NCBI GenBank assembly: GCA_900548775.1
Contig: URLM01000013.1
Span: 1-39,119, forward strand
From: an uncultured Olsenella sp.
GTDB lineage: Bacteria; Actinomycetota; Coriobacteriia; Coriobacteriales; Atopobiaceae
Length of the DNA stretch: 39,119 nt
Reading direction: 5' to 3'
The notes under the pieces were generated by a model. The model saw only the letters and a list, made by a program, of their open reading frames with translations, had not been told where the DNA came from and did not search any database. The translations under genes and the position numbers were made by a program. The stretch's first letter is position 1. Every line of letters begins with the position of its first letter. Shown one piece after another: positions 25,523-33,903 of the stretch.

Positions 25523-26809
25523 CTAGGCCTCGAGCTTGGCAGCCTTGGCCTGCTCGCGCTCGTACTGCTTGTTGGAGACGAACACGAACGGCACGTAGAT
25601 CACAAACGCCACGGCGATGACGATCACGGCCATGAGCAGGGCCTGCCACTGTCCGCTGAAGGCGAGGAACTGCTGGAGGAACATGGGGGCGCCGGCAATG
25701 GACTCAACGTAGGAGGAGGTAAGGAATCCCGAGGTGATTGCGTAGTAACCGATATTGCACGTCACGAGCGGGGCGATCACGAAGGGGAAGAAGAACGTGG
25801 GATTTAGCATGATGGGAAGGCCGAAGACCATGGGCTCGGAGATACCAAAGATCAGGGGCACGAAGGAGAGCTTGGTGACCTCTCGGTAGTCGGCACGCTT
25901 GGAGAACGCGAGGATGGCCAGGGCGAGCGAGATAACGATGCCGGAGCCACCCAAGTTCATGAACAGATGGACGAAGGCCAGCGTGTAGAACTCGGGAGGC
26001 ATGGCACCCGCCGCGACGGCGGCGATGTTGGCCGCAAGCGCGGCAGTCCGGACGGGCTTGGCGACGGCGTTCATGGCCATGTGGCCGTGAATGCCCATCC
26101 ACCACAGCAGCTGCGAGAGGACCGTGATGATGCTAACGCCGATCTGTGAGCCGATGACCTGATTGAAGGGAATCTGGATGACGTTGTAGATGATGGAGTT
26201 GATGAAGGTCCCGGTGAAGGCGTACAGAACGCCGGCAAACACGCCGAAGAGCATAATCGTGATGAACGCGGGGATAAGCGCGTTGAAGCTGGTGGAGATC
26301 ATCTCGGGGACGGACTCAGGCAGTTTGATCTTGATGCGCTCGAACCCCATGAGACCGTTGAAGATAGCCATGGAGACGATGCCCACGAAAAACGCCAGGA
26401 ACAGCGCGGAGGCGTTGAGGCTGCCTGCGATGTTGTCGGGGTCCAGCACGGTGATGAAGCAGCAGACGGAGATCAGGCCGCAGATGAGCGGCTTCCTACC
26501 ATCCTGCTCGCCGATTGAGTAGGCAACCAGGAAGGCGATCCACAGTGCCATGCAGGAGATGCAGGCGTAGTTGACGGTGCTGAAAACATTGGAGTAGCTG
26601 GTCAGCCACTCGAAGCCGCTGAACTGGGCCAGGCCGCTCGAAGTGGAGCAGAGCATGAGGTTTAGCATGAAGGCGAACGAGCCCGTGATGACAATGGGGG
26701 TGTAGGTGGTAAAGGCCTTCTGGATGGCCACAACATACTTGTTGGCGTTCATGAAGTCGGCCACGGGCGTCAGAATGCGTTCCATGAAGTTGGTAAACTT
26801 TTCAAGCAT
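25523..26809 (-). CDS. celB: PTS cellobiose/lichenan-type transporter subunit IIC
   Basis: A 428-residue polytopic membrane protein of the lactose/cellobiose PTS IIC family. The start MLEKFTNFMERILTPVADFM and the run of hydrophobic segments from about residue 30 fit the family. So does the sugar-binding region with WWMGIHGHMAMNAV (about 235-250) and the conserved FGISEPMVFGLPIMLNP (about 320-336). The ends are intact. It imports a beta-disaccharide as its 6-phosphate, with IIA and IIB supplied by the two upstream genes and the glycosidase gene following. Cellobiose is the likeliest substrate but not proven. Confidence 0.92.
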   Translation of the reverse strand: MLEKFTNFMERILTPVADFMNANKYVVAIQKAFTTYTPIVITGSFAFMLNLMLCSTSSGLAQFSGFEWLTSYSNVFSTVNYACISCMALWIAFLVAYSIGEQDGRKPLICGLISVCCFITVLDPDNIAGSLNASALFLAFFVGIVSMAIFNGLMGFERIKIKLPESVPEMISTSFNALIPAFITIMLFGVFAGVLYAFTGTFINSIIYNVIQIPFNQVIGSQIGVSIITVLSQLLWWMGIHGHMAMNAVAKPVRTAALAANIAAVAAGAMPPEFYTLAFVHLFMNLGGSGIVISLALAILAFSKRADYREVTKLSFVPLIFGISEPMVFGLPIMLNPTFFFPFVIAPLVTCNIGYYAITSGFLTSSYVESIAGAPMFLQQFLAFSGQWQALLMAVIVIAVAFVIYVPFVFVSNKQYEREQAKAAKLEA

Positions 26810-26884
26810 GGGGTGTCACTCCTATTAGAGCGTCTGAAAGAGCTTTCGGTTGTCCGTACGGGGTGGCTCGACGCCACGCGCTAC

Positions 26885-27190
26885 TTACTTGCCGGCGACG
26901 AGCTCCTCGGCCTGCTTGAGCACCGCAGCGCCATCGCAACGGCCATAGGCCATGGGGTTGATGACCGCCACGGGCGCAGCACCATTGACCGTCTGGACCA
27001 GTTTGCGCTCCATGTGACGAATCTGCGGACCCAGGAGGAGCACGTCAAAGTTGCCAATCTCGGAGGCAACCTGACCCTGCTCGACGGCCCAAATCTTGTA
27101 GTCCTTGCCCTGCTCCTTGGCCGCCTCGCGCATCTTGCTCACCACGAGCGAGGTGGACATTCCGGCAGCACAAGCCAGCATGATGTTCAT
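26885..27190 (-). CDS. celA: PTS lactose/cellobiose-family IIB component
   Basis: A 101-residue IIB protein. The opening MNIMLACAAGMSTSLVVSKM contains the phosphocysteine loop with Cys8, followed by LLLGPQIRHM and PMAYGRCDGAAVL. Both are characteristic of the lactose/cellobiose IIB fold. It passes phosphate from IIA to sugar bound by IIC. It lies 60 bp after the IIA gene and about 75 bp before the IIC gene, on the same strand. Full length. Confidence 0.93.
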   Translation of the reverse strand: MNIMLACAAGMSTSLVVSKMREAAKEQGKDYKIWAVEQGQVASEIGNFDVLLLGPQIRHMERKLVQTVNGAAPVAVINPMAYGRCDGAAVLKQAEELVAGK

Positions 27191-27250
27191 GGTCTCTCCT
27201 TTCGGCGGGGCGCTGCGGCCCCGCGTGACTGTTGACTGTGGTCCGGCAGG

Positions 27251-27580
27251 CTATGCCCCAGCCTCAAGCTTCGCCATGCGGCGGTACATCTCGACCATCC
27301 GCTCAGCGAGATCACTCGCCATGATTGCCATAGTCAGGTGGTCCTGCGCGTGAACGAGAATGACATTCACCTCGACGTGCTGGCCGCTTGCCTCCCCCTG
27401 GATGAGCGAGAGCTGCGTCTCGTGGGCGGCGTGCATTTCCTCCTGGGACTCCCTGAGATGGTCCTCAGCCGCGGCAAAGTCGCCCTCCGCGGCAGCGTCG
27501 ACGGCCATGAGCGCCGAGGACTTCGCGTCGCCGGCGTGCAGGATGATCTGCATAGCGTTCTCGTACTTCGCTTCTTCCAT
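27251..27580 (-). CDS. celC: PTS lactose/cellobiose-family IIA component
   Basis: A 109-residue, mostly helical IIA protein. Residues 72-82 (NVILVHAQDHL) hold the phospho-accepting His77 and the conserved Gln-Asp-His that follow it in this family. The N-terminal helix ends in IILHAGDAKSSALMA. It receives phosphate from HPr and transfers it to IIB Cys8. It is the second gene of the operon, 34 bp after the regulator. Confidence 0.93.
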   Translation of the reverse strand: MEEAKYENAMQIILHAGDAKSSALMAVDAAAEGDFAAAEDHLRESQEEMHAAHETQLSLIQGEASGQHVEVNVILVHAQDHLTMAIMASDLAERMVEMYRRMAKLEAGA

Positions 27581-27614
27581 CGTTTCCTCCTCTCTCGTTC
27601 CGGTCTCGTGCGCA

Positions 27615-29561
27615 CTATCGGTTCAAAAGCTCCAGCAGGGTGTCGAAGTCCTGCCGGCTGATCAGCGTCTCGATGTCCTCCGGACTCATGAGTAGCCGCG
27701 ACATGCGGTCATAGAAGCCCTGGAGGTTCTTCTTGGTGCTCGTTGACACGCTCACAAGAAAGATTGCCCGCACGTCTACATCAGGCGCCCAGCGGACGGG
27801 CTCGTCGAGCAGGGCGACGGCAACGAAGGTGTCGGGAGTGCACGGCTCGAGGGGGTGCGGCATGCTCACGCGGTTCCCAAAGGAGGTCGGCGAGGCCTCC
27901 TCCCTGTCCCAGACGAGTTGAGAGAAGCCTTCGGGCAGGGGATGCCGCTCGGCGACGAGCTCGCAGAGCCTGCCGAGCGCCTCGCGCTTGTTGGCGGCCT
28001 CGAAGTGAGGAAAGAACAGTCCCCTGTCGAAGTAGGCCCCCACGCCCTGGGGGTACGCCGACACCTCAAGTGCCTCACGGACGCGATGGATGTCTCCCCC
28101 GTCAAGGAAGAGGCTCACCTCGCAGACGGGCACGGGAAGCCTGCGCTTGAGCGGCACGGTCGTGAAGACGTAGTCCACGCGAGAGAAGTCCACCCGGTCG
28201 ACGCTCCCCACATCGCACGTCTGAACCCGGTCGAGGTACGCCCCGAACTCTCGCCGGTATCGCTGCTCGAGCAAGCGCGCAGCGCCCGCGCCAGACGCGC
28301 ACACGATGAGGATGCTCCTGCGGTTGGCCTCGCCCTTCTGCCGCTCGAGTGCAAGCTCGAAGGCGAGTGCGATATATCCGACCTCGTCGTCGCTCAGCCG
28401 CGCCTCGTAGGTCCGACTGAGCACAGCCGAGGCCTCGACAGCCATGGTCCACGCAAGCGGGTAGCGATGCTTGATGTCCGAGAGAAGAGGGTTCTCCATG
28501 CGCATGTGATAGCGCAGCCGGACGGCGAGCGGTGTCACGTGACAGGCGAGGTTCATGCGCAGCTCGAGGTCGTCGCGGAAGTCGAAGCGGAAGGCGTCCC
28601 ACACGCGCTCGACCATGAGCTCCACGACGCCCCACACCTCATCGGATATTACGAGCTCGTTCTCGGGGGCGTCGGCCGGGAAGTAGAGGCTCTGCCTCCC
28701 AGCGAGATGGATGGCGATGTAGGCGACCTCCGACTCGGGCAGCTCTACGCCAAAGTGTCGCTCGACCCGGCGCGCTATTTCCTGCGCCACAGGGAACTCG
28801 CGCGTCGCGCGAATGCGCCCCAGTTGCTCGTCCTCCATGGGGACGTAGCAGCTCTCCCTGATGCGCATCACTGAGACCGCGATGTGCACGAGGAGGTTCT
28901 GGCGCGCGAGCGCGTTGATCTGGAAGTCGCCGCGCTCCGTGACCTCGCCCACGTAGGCGTCGATCGCGTTGATCACGTCCTGAACGGAGCGGGTCGCGCA
29001 CGCCGCGGCCGGGACGCTCCCACTCGCCGCAAGGGCAGCGAGGCAGAGGCGGCGCTTGATCTCGGGACCGACAACGCGAATCCCGTAACGCGGCCGACGC
29101 TCGATCGAGAGGTCAAAGCGCCCGAGACGTTGCTCGACCTCCTTCAGGTCCTCGCTCACCGTAGCACGCGAGACAAAGAGTATCTGGGCGAGGTCGTCAA
29201 TCGTAATCCAGTCCGCCCGGTAGAGTAGATCGTTCATTAGGTAGGCGACGCGACCCTCCGTGGTCTCGGGAAGCCGGGTACCGTCCGCACTCTGATGCTC
29301 CTCCCCCGTGCCGAGCAGCTCGTCCAAAAGGGAGGGGTCCACGCCCTCAAAGCGATACGTCGACGAACTCTTCATCTCGATGCGGCCCGCCGAGCGCCGG
29401 TCCCCAGCTGCGTTGTCAGACTCGGCGAGAAGGGCGTTGATGCGGTTCACGTAGGTGCGGACCGTGCGGACGCTCACGCCCAGTCGTTCTGCGAGCTCCG
29501 CTGGGGCAATCTGTCTCTCGTTCCGAATAATTTCGATGAGCTTGATGAGCTTGGCGTCCAC
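27615..29561 (-). CDS. PRD-containing BglG/LicR-type transcriptional regulator
   Basis: A 648-residue protein from a GTG at 29561 with AAGGAGGG upstream. An HTH_11 domain occupies about 5-55 (ERLGVSVRTVRTYVNRI) and a second HTH lies near 115-145 (ITIDDLAQILFVSRATVSEDL). Two PRD domains follow: conserved His in LLVHIAVSVMRIRE and VAYIAIHLAGRQ, then HVTPLAVRLRYHM. An EIIB-like domain (SILIVCASGAGAA) and a C-terminal EIIA-like domain (GNRVSMPHPLEP, active His) complete it. This is the LicR/ManR layout, and it likely activates the downstream PTS genes when PTS phosphate flow signals available sugar. It heads the operon. Confidence 0.88.
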   Translation of the reverse strand: MDAKLIKLIEIIRNERQIAPAELAERLGVSVRTVRTYVNRINALLAESDNAAGDRRSAGRIEMKSSSTYRFEGVDPSLLDELLGTGEEHQSADGTRLPETTEGRVAYLMNDLLYRADWITIDDLAQILFVSRATVSEDLKEVEQRLGRFDLSIERRPRYGIRVVGPEIKRRLCLAALAASGSVPAAACATRSVQDVINAIDAYVGEVTERGDFQINALARQNLLVHIAVSVMRIRESCYVPMEDEQLGRIRATREFPVAQEIARRVERHFGVELPESEVAYIAIHLAGRQSLYFPADAPENELVISDEVWGVVELMVERVWDAFRFDFRDDLELRMNLACHVTPLAVRLRYHMRMENPLLSDIKHRYPLAWTMAVEASAVLSRTYEARLSDDEVGYIALAFELALERQKGEANRRSILIVCASGAGAARLLEQRYRREFGAYLDRVQTCDVGSVDRVDFSRVDYVFTTVPLKRRLPVPVCEVSLFLDGGDIHRVREALEVSAYPQGVGAYFDRGLFFPHFEAANKREALGRLCELVAERHPLPEGFSQLVWDREEASPTSFGNRVSMPHPLEPCTPDTFVAVALLDEPVRWAPDVDVRAIFLVSVSTSTKKNLQGFYDRMSRLLMSPEDIETLISRQDFDTLLELLNR

Positions 29562-29664
29562 GTTCCCTCCTTCTCCTCTTCAATCCTAAGAAGGAGTTCC
29601 CGGGGTCTCCACGAAAGCTTTTTCCGTTGTCGCGGAAACCCGCCAACGATTCCACGCGACGGGG

Positions 29665-30170
29665 TCCGCGAGGCTGGGTTCTTCTCGCCCCTGCACGTGC
29701 CGCCTACGCACTCTATGGGGTTGGCATCTCTCAGAGGCATTCTAGCCCTCTCCGCTTGGATCTCATTCGCACCAATCGCAGTCGGCATCTCTATTGCTGT
29801 CGAGATTGGAGTTGTTTGCGTTGCATCGAAGACACCTCTCGGTTGCTGACAACGTCTTGGCCCCAACGGCATTACCGACATTACCGACATTACCGACAAC
29901 CATTACCGCCATTCCCGACATCATTGCCGACATTCTTTTCTTCAGCTGACTCGATGACTTGATCGCTAAGCTTAATCATCTGGTCACTCAACTTGGTCCC
30001 CCACTTGGTCACACAGTCACAGACCTGGTCGGCATTGCAGACAACTAGGTCGTTCTGCCTAACCACTTGTTTGGTAGTTCGCTCAATATTTGGCGGCTCA
30101 ACCTCCGCGACAAACGGGGAAGGTCTCCCCGCCCATGTCCGTCCAGTGGAGACCGGCTAGGCAGCTCGTC
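29665..30170 (-). pseudogene. Decayed tail of an AlbA_2/Schlafen-like ATPase
   Basis: The minus strand preserves the C-terminal winged helix of the protein encoded at 6825-8444 in broken form: FDATQTTPISTAIEMPTAIG, then ERARMPLRDANPIE and GGT. It is preceded by the same ACCGACATT-type repeat that encodes the Gly/Asn/Val linker. Further up, at 30089-30165, the sequence matches the linker region around 7140-7230. Frameshifts and a stop are present, and the AlbA_2 and ATPase parts are gone. It is a relic of a second family member, with no function expected. Confidence 0.7.
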
Positions 30171-30368
30171 TCTACCCCCATGTTCTTGAACCCAAGCCAA
30201 GCGGTGTACTGGCTCATACCCCGTGGCATCCCGTTCCCGCTCTGGATGTACGCTTTCATCGCCTGGATCCTCTCATATCGTTGGACCATAAAATGGCATC
30301 AACGCACCGGCGGCGATTGTCGCACGCTCATCGTCACTGTGACGTTCGACGCCCCCGAAATGAGTCCC

Positions 30369-30791
30369 ATGCCCGCCTCGCAGCATCCCTCCCCCACCCT
30401 TCGCGGCTGCGTCTACGGACAGGCCGTGGGCGACGCCCTCGGCGTGCCATGCGAGTTCCGCGCCCGCGGCACGTTCGAGTGCACGGGCATGGCGGGGCAC
30501 GGCTCGCACAGCCAGCCCGCCGGCACCTGGAGCGACGACACCTCCATGGCGCTCGCGACCTGCGACAGCATCCGCGCCACGGGCCGCGTCGACGTGCGCG
30601 ACATGCGGGAGCGCTTCGTCCGCTGGTACCGCGAGGGCGCGTACACCGTGAGCGGCCTCTTCGACATCGGCGGCACCACCGCCGCGGTGGCGGAGGGGCT
30701 CACCGGCATCGCATTCGGCATGGGCGGCATCCCAGGCGAGTGGCTCGACGCTCTTCTCGGCAAGGCGACCACCGACGCATGCCTGTCCTAG
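30369..30791 (+). pseudogene. ADP-ribosylglycohydrolase, copy 2, internal in-frame deletion
   Basis: An open frame of 140 codons, nearly identical at its start to copy 1 at 21521 (GQAVGDALGVPCEF, GTWSDDTSMALAT). It jumps from FDIGGTTA directly to AVAEGLTGIAFGMGG and ends in WLDALLGK. Compared with copy 1, 375 bp (125 codons) are missing between two CACCACCGCCG repeats. This removes the catalytic core and the second metal motif (GDDTDTT). It has intact start and stop codons and is probably translated, but it lacks half the active site. A complete gene would combine copy 1's middle with copy 2's end. Confidence 0.75.
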
Positions 30792-30810
30792 GGTGCTGGT
30801 TCTCGAGCAA

Positions 30811-30832
30811 GCTCTTCCCCCGAGGGAAGAGC
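30811..30832. other. Hairpin after ADP-ribosylglycohydrolase copy 2
   Basis: A perfect 9-bp stem, GCTCTTCCC with GGGAAGAGC and a CCGA loop, begins 19 nt after the stop. No T-run follows on the plus strand. It could be a terminator stem or the scar of a mobile element. The rest of 30833-31120 holds no gene I recognise. A minus-strand run around 30950-31060 (ending PEINCRGY) looks coding-like but unidentified. Confidence 0.4.
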
Positions 30833-31129
30833 AGTAGGAGCAGACCCTAGCAGGCAGGTCACCAGGCACTATTCCCGTTGTGGTATGGCTCTTCTGACTG
30901 TCAAGAATAAGGGGCTCCAACATGCCCATGTTGAGCTGCTAATACCCACGGCAGTTAATCTCAGGGACGACACGGTCACTACTAGACGCACGGGCTTCTC
31001 GATGGCACCCCCTCGCAAGCTCTAACCTACTCAGACAATTATCGTCTCGGCGCTCTTGAGAATACCTAGTTTTGCAAAGTCTTCTGTGGTACACAGTCGT
31101 TGGTGGCGGCGTTACCGCTACCTCCAAGC

Positions 31130-31154
31130 GCCGGGGGTAGTCCCCCGGCTTTTT
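31130..31154 (+). terminator. Intrinsic terminator
   Basis: An 8-bp GC-rich stem, GCCGGGGG with CCCCCGGC around a TAGT loop, followed immediately by TTTTT. This is a classic rho-independent terminator for plus-strand transcription. No intact plus-strand gene lies directly upstream, so it may end the transcript of the broken ADP-ribosylglycohydrolase gene or of a lost gene. Confidence 0.75.
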
Positions 31155-31237
31155 CGTTCGTCGTCCCCTTTTTCTGGCGTCCCGTCTTCTGGCGCCCCCA
31201 TTATCATCGCAAGAACCCCCGCCACCAAGGAGACCAC

Positions 31238-31645
31238 ATGTGGAAGTGCCCAAAGTGCGGGCGCGAGTTCGCCCGCGAAAACCAGTCTCACTATTGCGGC
31301 GAGAAGCCCCTTACCGTCGATGAGTACATTGCCCGGCAGCCCGAGGGAGTGCGGCAGGAGCTCCTCCAGGTGAGAGGCGTTCTCCGAGCCGCCCTTCCTG
31401 GCGCGGAGGAGAGGATCTCCTGGGGCATGCCCACCTACTGGCAGGGGCGCAACCTCATCCACTTTGCTGCCAACAGGCACCACATTGGGCTCTACCCCGG
31501 TGCCGAGGCGGTCGCGCACTTTGCAGGCGAGCTGGACGGCGCGTATGCCTACAGCAAGGGCAGCATCCGCATCCCCTACGGCCAGGCCGACGTCGACCTT
31601 ATCGCGCGCATCGCCGCGTGGTCCCTTGGTGGGACGGAGGCCTAG
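31238..31645 (+). CDS. DUF1801 protein with N-terminal zinc finger
   Basis: A 135-residue protein starting at ATG 31238 with AAGGAGA upstream. Residues 1-23 form a zinc finger (CPKCGREFARENQSHYC). Residues about 28-130 form a DUF1801 domain (YdhG/Fra-like): VDEYIARQP, ISWGMPTYWQGRNLIHFAA, HHIGLYPG, and SIRIPYGQ. Related proteins include a frataxin-like iron-binding protein of Bacillus, but many family members are uncharacterised. Its stop overlaps the stop of the convergent Sel1 gene in a shared CTAG. Confidence 0.75.
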   Translation: MWKCPKCGREFARENQSHYCGEKPLTVDEYIARQPEGVRQELLQVRGVLRAALPGAEERISWGMPTYWQGRNLIHFAANRHHIGLYPGAEAVAHFAGELDGAYAYSKGSIRIPYGQADVDLIARIAAWSLGGTEA

Positions 31646-32484
31646 TACTTCCCCGAAACCTCCTGCTCTGCTCGCGCAAGGCCCGCCTCGGCGCTCTTGA
31701 GTGCGCCGCGATACCACGACTCCCCTTCACGCACGGCAGCAGAAAGCCCGGCCACGGCGCGGGAGTACCAGCTCTTTGCCTCCTGGAAGCTCTGGGTGCA
31801 GCCCTCCCCTTCCTCGTGCGCCTTCCCCAGCCGCAGGGCCGCGCTTCCCCAGTACACGGGAGAGTCGCTCTTACCCAGGTCGTAGGCCCGGCGATACCAC
31901 TGATACGCCTTGTCTGCATCCTTCTCGCACCCGCGACCGTCACGCAGGAAGTCCCCCAGCTTGTAGCAGGACTCGGCGATGCCCGACTCTGCCGCAACGC
32001 GGCAATGCGCAAACGCACGCTCGGCAATGCTCTGCCGCTCTTCCGGCCTTGGGGACTTGGCACCCGCCGCAACGGAGTCCCAGTAGTTCCCCTCGCAGCG
32101 GTCGTAGCTGTACACGTAGGTAAGGTCGTCGTCTGCCATGGCGTTGCCCAGCCGCGACGCATGCAGGTAGAGAACCTCCGCCGCCTGGAAGCACTCCACT
32201 CGACGCCGGCGCTCGGTCCTCCAATCGCAGGACATTGCCTCGTTGTAGTAGTCCGCACCCGCGTCCAGAGCCAATTCTCCGGCCGGATCGTCCTCTGGGT
32301 CGTAGCAAAAGACGCACCGACGGCCGGTCCTGCCATCCTGCGGCTCCACCACCTGCTGCGTGATCCATACCAGCGGAAGGCCGGATTCCATGTTGGGCCC
32401 GCCACCAGGTACCTTCTCGGGCCACATCCAGCCAAACACCGGAGCGTTGAGGGTGCCGTCATCGTCACCATGCCACTCAGTCAT
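31642..32484 (-). CDS. Sel1-like repeat protein
   Basis: 280 residues from ATG 32484, which overlaps the HIRAN gene stop. The C-terminal half holds Sel1-like helical repeats: AESCYKLGDFLRDGRG, then DADKAYQWYRRAYDLG, then SAALRLGKAHEEGEG, then FQEAKSWYSRAVAG. The N-terminal ~90 residues contain a WPEK stretch and a CVFCYDPEDDPAGEL segment, possibly a small metal-binding module. Sel1 repeats serve as protein-binding scaffolds. It is the last gene of the J-domain/HIRAN/Sel1 operon; function unknown. Confidence 0.72.
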   Translation of the reverse strand: MTEWHGDDDGTLNAPVFGWMWPEKVPGGGPNMESGLPLVWITQQVVEPQDGRTGRRCVFCYDPEDDPAGELALDAGADYYNEAMSCDWRTERRRRVECFQAAEVLYLHASRLGNAMADDDLTYVYSYDRCEGNYWDSVAAGAKSPRPEERQSIAERAFAHCRVAAESGIAESCYKLGDFLRDGRGCEKDADKAYQWYRRAYDLGKSDSPVYWGSAALRLGKAHEEGEGCTQSFQEAKSWYSRAVAGLSAAVREGESWYRGALKSAEAGLARAEQEVSGKY

Positions 32485-32920
32485 CGAGCCACACTCCCAT
32501 CCCAATCTTCCACCAGCCGCCGATCTTCTCGACTTTGTTTACCTCCGCGTAGAGCGCCTTCCCGCCGTCCATGAGGCGGGCGGGAATCTCATTGACGTCC
32601 GCGGGGACAAAGCCCAGGCGCCTGCCGGCCGACGTGTTCACCCTAATGCACCACTCGTCGTACCTGTTGTCCTTCTCGCGAACCAGCGAGAGCCGCTCGC
32701 CCTCGGAGAGCTTTGGGGCCAGCTCGTCAATGTCATCCATGTGGGTGGTGCCCGCGATACGCGTGTCCGGCACAAGGCAGATTGGCCGCGAGAAGGGCTT
32801 GGGGATCTCTATGCCCATGCCGCCCTTCCCGTGCATCGCCTGGATGATGGCGCCGGCACCGCCGGGGCGGACGGGCACCAGGCCGGCCGAGCTGTTCGGC
32901 GTTGCTCCCTCAGTCCCCAT
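32477..32920 (-). CDS. HIRAN-domain protein
   Basis: A 147-residue protein. Residues about 50-140 match the HIRAN domain: VPDTRIAGTTHM, then LVREKDNRYDEWCIRVNT, GRRLGFVPADVNEIPARLM, and a closing beta strand. HIRAN domains bind DNA ends and occur in helicases such as HLTF and as stand-alone bacterial proteins. The first ~48 residues are Gly/Pro-rich and probably disordered. It overlaps the upstream J-domain gene by 11 nt and the Sel1 gene by 8 nt, indicating translational coupling. Confidence 0.8.
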   Translation of the reverse strand: MGTEGATPNSSAGLVPVRPGGAGAIIQAMHGKGGMGIEIPKPFSRPICLVPDTRIAGTTHMDDIDELAPKLSEGERLSLVREKDNRYDEWCIRVNTSAGRRLGFVPADVNEIPARLMDGGKALYAEVNKVEKIGGWWKIGMGVWLDD

Positions 32921-33725
32921 CGATGGCCTCCCTCAGCTTGGCAACGCGCAAGTCGAACTCTCGCTGGGTGCGCTCCCACTCCTCGATGGCCTCGCGCAGC
33001 TCCGCAGTACGGGAGCTCACCCATTCCGGGTCTTGGAGGAGCTTCCCCAGCTGCATGTCCTCGCAGTTCTCAAGCTCATTGAGCTGCTTCTCCATGGCAG
33101 AGCGCTCGACCTGCTGGAGCTCCAGCTCCGTGGCCAGGGCGTTGGCGTCTTCCTCCTCCGCGAGGTCATCCTTGGGATCAAAGTGCCGCGTCGCCGCCTC
33201 GAGCGAACGAAGCACCGCAATGTCACCGTCCTGGTAGGCCTTTTGGGCAAGGGCGAAGTACTCGGCGCGCTTCTCGTCTTCTCCCACATGGACGTCGGGG
33301 TGCAGGCGCTTCATGAGCGTGCGGTAGAGCTTGTGCAGCTCCTCAGTGTCGGCCGGCGCCATGGGCACCCGTGCCATGTTCCACGCGAGCGCCTGCTCGT
33401 AGGCGGCCTGAGCCTCCTCTGCCCTCGCGGTCCAGTCGGAGAGCTCCTCGCCGAGCTGGGCCTCGATGCTCTCGTACTACGGGGCGTTGCCCTGGTTGAC
33501 CTGCGCCTGTATGATGGCATAGCGCCTCTTGGCACGGCAGGCGGCCACCTCTGCCTCGAGGAGCTCCTTCTCCCAGCAGCCGATCTTGAGGGCGTAGTCG
33601 CTGTATATCTGGGGGATCTGCTGGAGCTTGATGTCCTCGATTGCCGTGACTATGTCCAGGATGTCCGAGCGCACCTCGCGTATTGCACGCCTGAGCTCCT
33701 CTGCCGTGGGCCCGATCTCTGCCAT
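32910..33725 (-). pseudogene. J-domain (DnaJ-like) protein with an in-frame amber codon
   Basis: From ATG 33725 (MAEIGPTAEELRRAIREV) a charged helical protein runs 82 codons to a TAG at 33477-33479. It then continues in the same frame for 188 codons to 32910. The second part contains a partial J domain: LHKLYRTLMKRLHPDVH with the essential HPD tripeptide, followed by YFALAQKAYQDGD and a long coiled coil. J domains activate DnaK-type chaperones. The two halves read as one protein, so the TAG looks like a point mutation, sequencing error or a programmed readthrough. A restart at ATG 33377 would still give an HPD-containing protein. It is the first gene of the operon. Confidence 0.65.
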
Positions 33726-33814
33726 GGCGACCACCATCCCCTCGCGTGAGTGAGACAAAGGGGGTCTCCCACTGTCTCACTCACGGTAGCCGAGGGTCGC
33801 GACATAAATTAGGG
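33726..33814 (-). promoter_or_regulatory. Hairpin leader, copy A, before the J-domain gene
   Basis: The flanks are shared with copy B at 37882-37948: GGATGGTGGTCGCC right before the start codon, and a ATGTCGCGACCCTCGGCTA box about 70 nt upstream. Between them lies a hairpin with arms GTGAGTGAGACA (33746-33757) and TGTCTCACTCAC (33773-33784). The ribosome-binding GAGGGG is paired at the stem base with CCTCG. A TAATTTAT run just upstream could be a -10 element. It probably controls translation or transcription of the gene; this is inference. Confidence 0.55.
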
Positions 33815-33903
33815 AGTTGCTGGTGCGAGTCTATGCATAAGCTGTGCGACCAGGTAACATGCGCATGCGATGCGTCCCCGGTAAAGAGTCGGTTTACCTA
33901 GCT

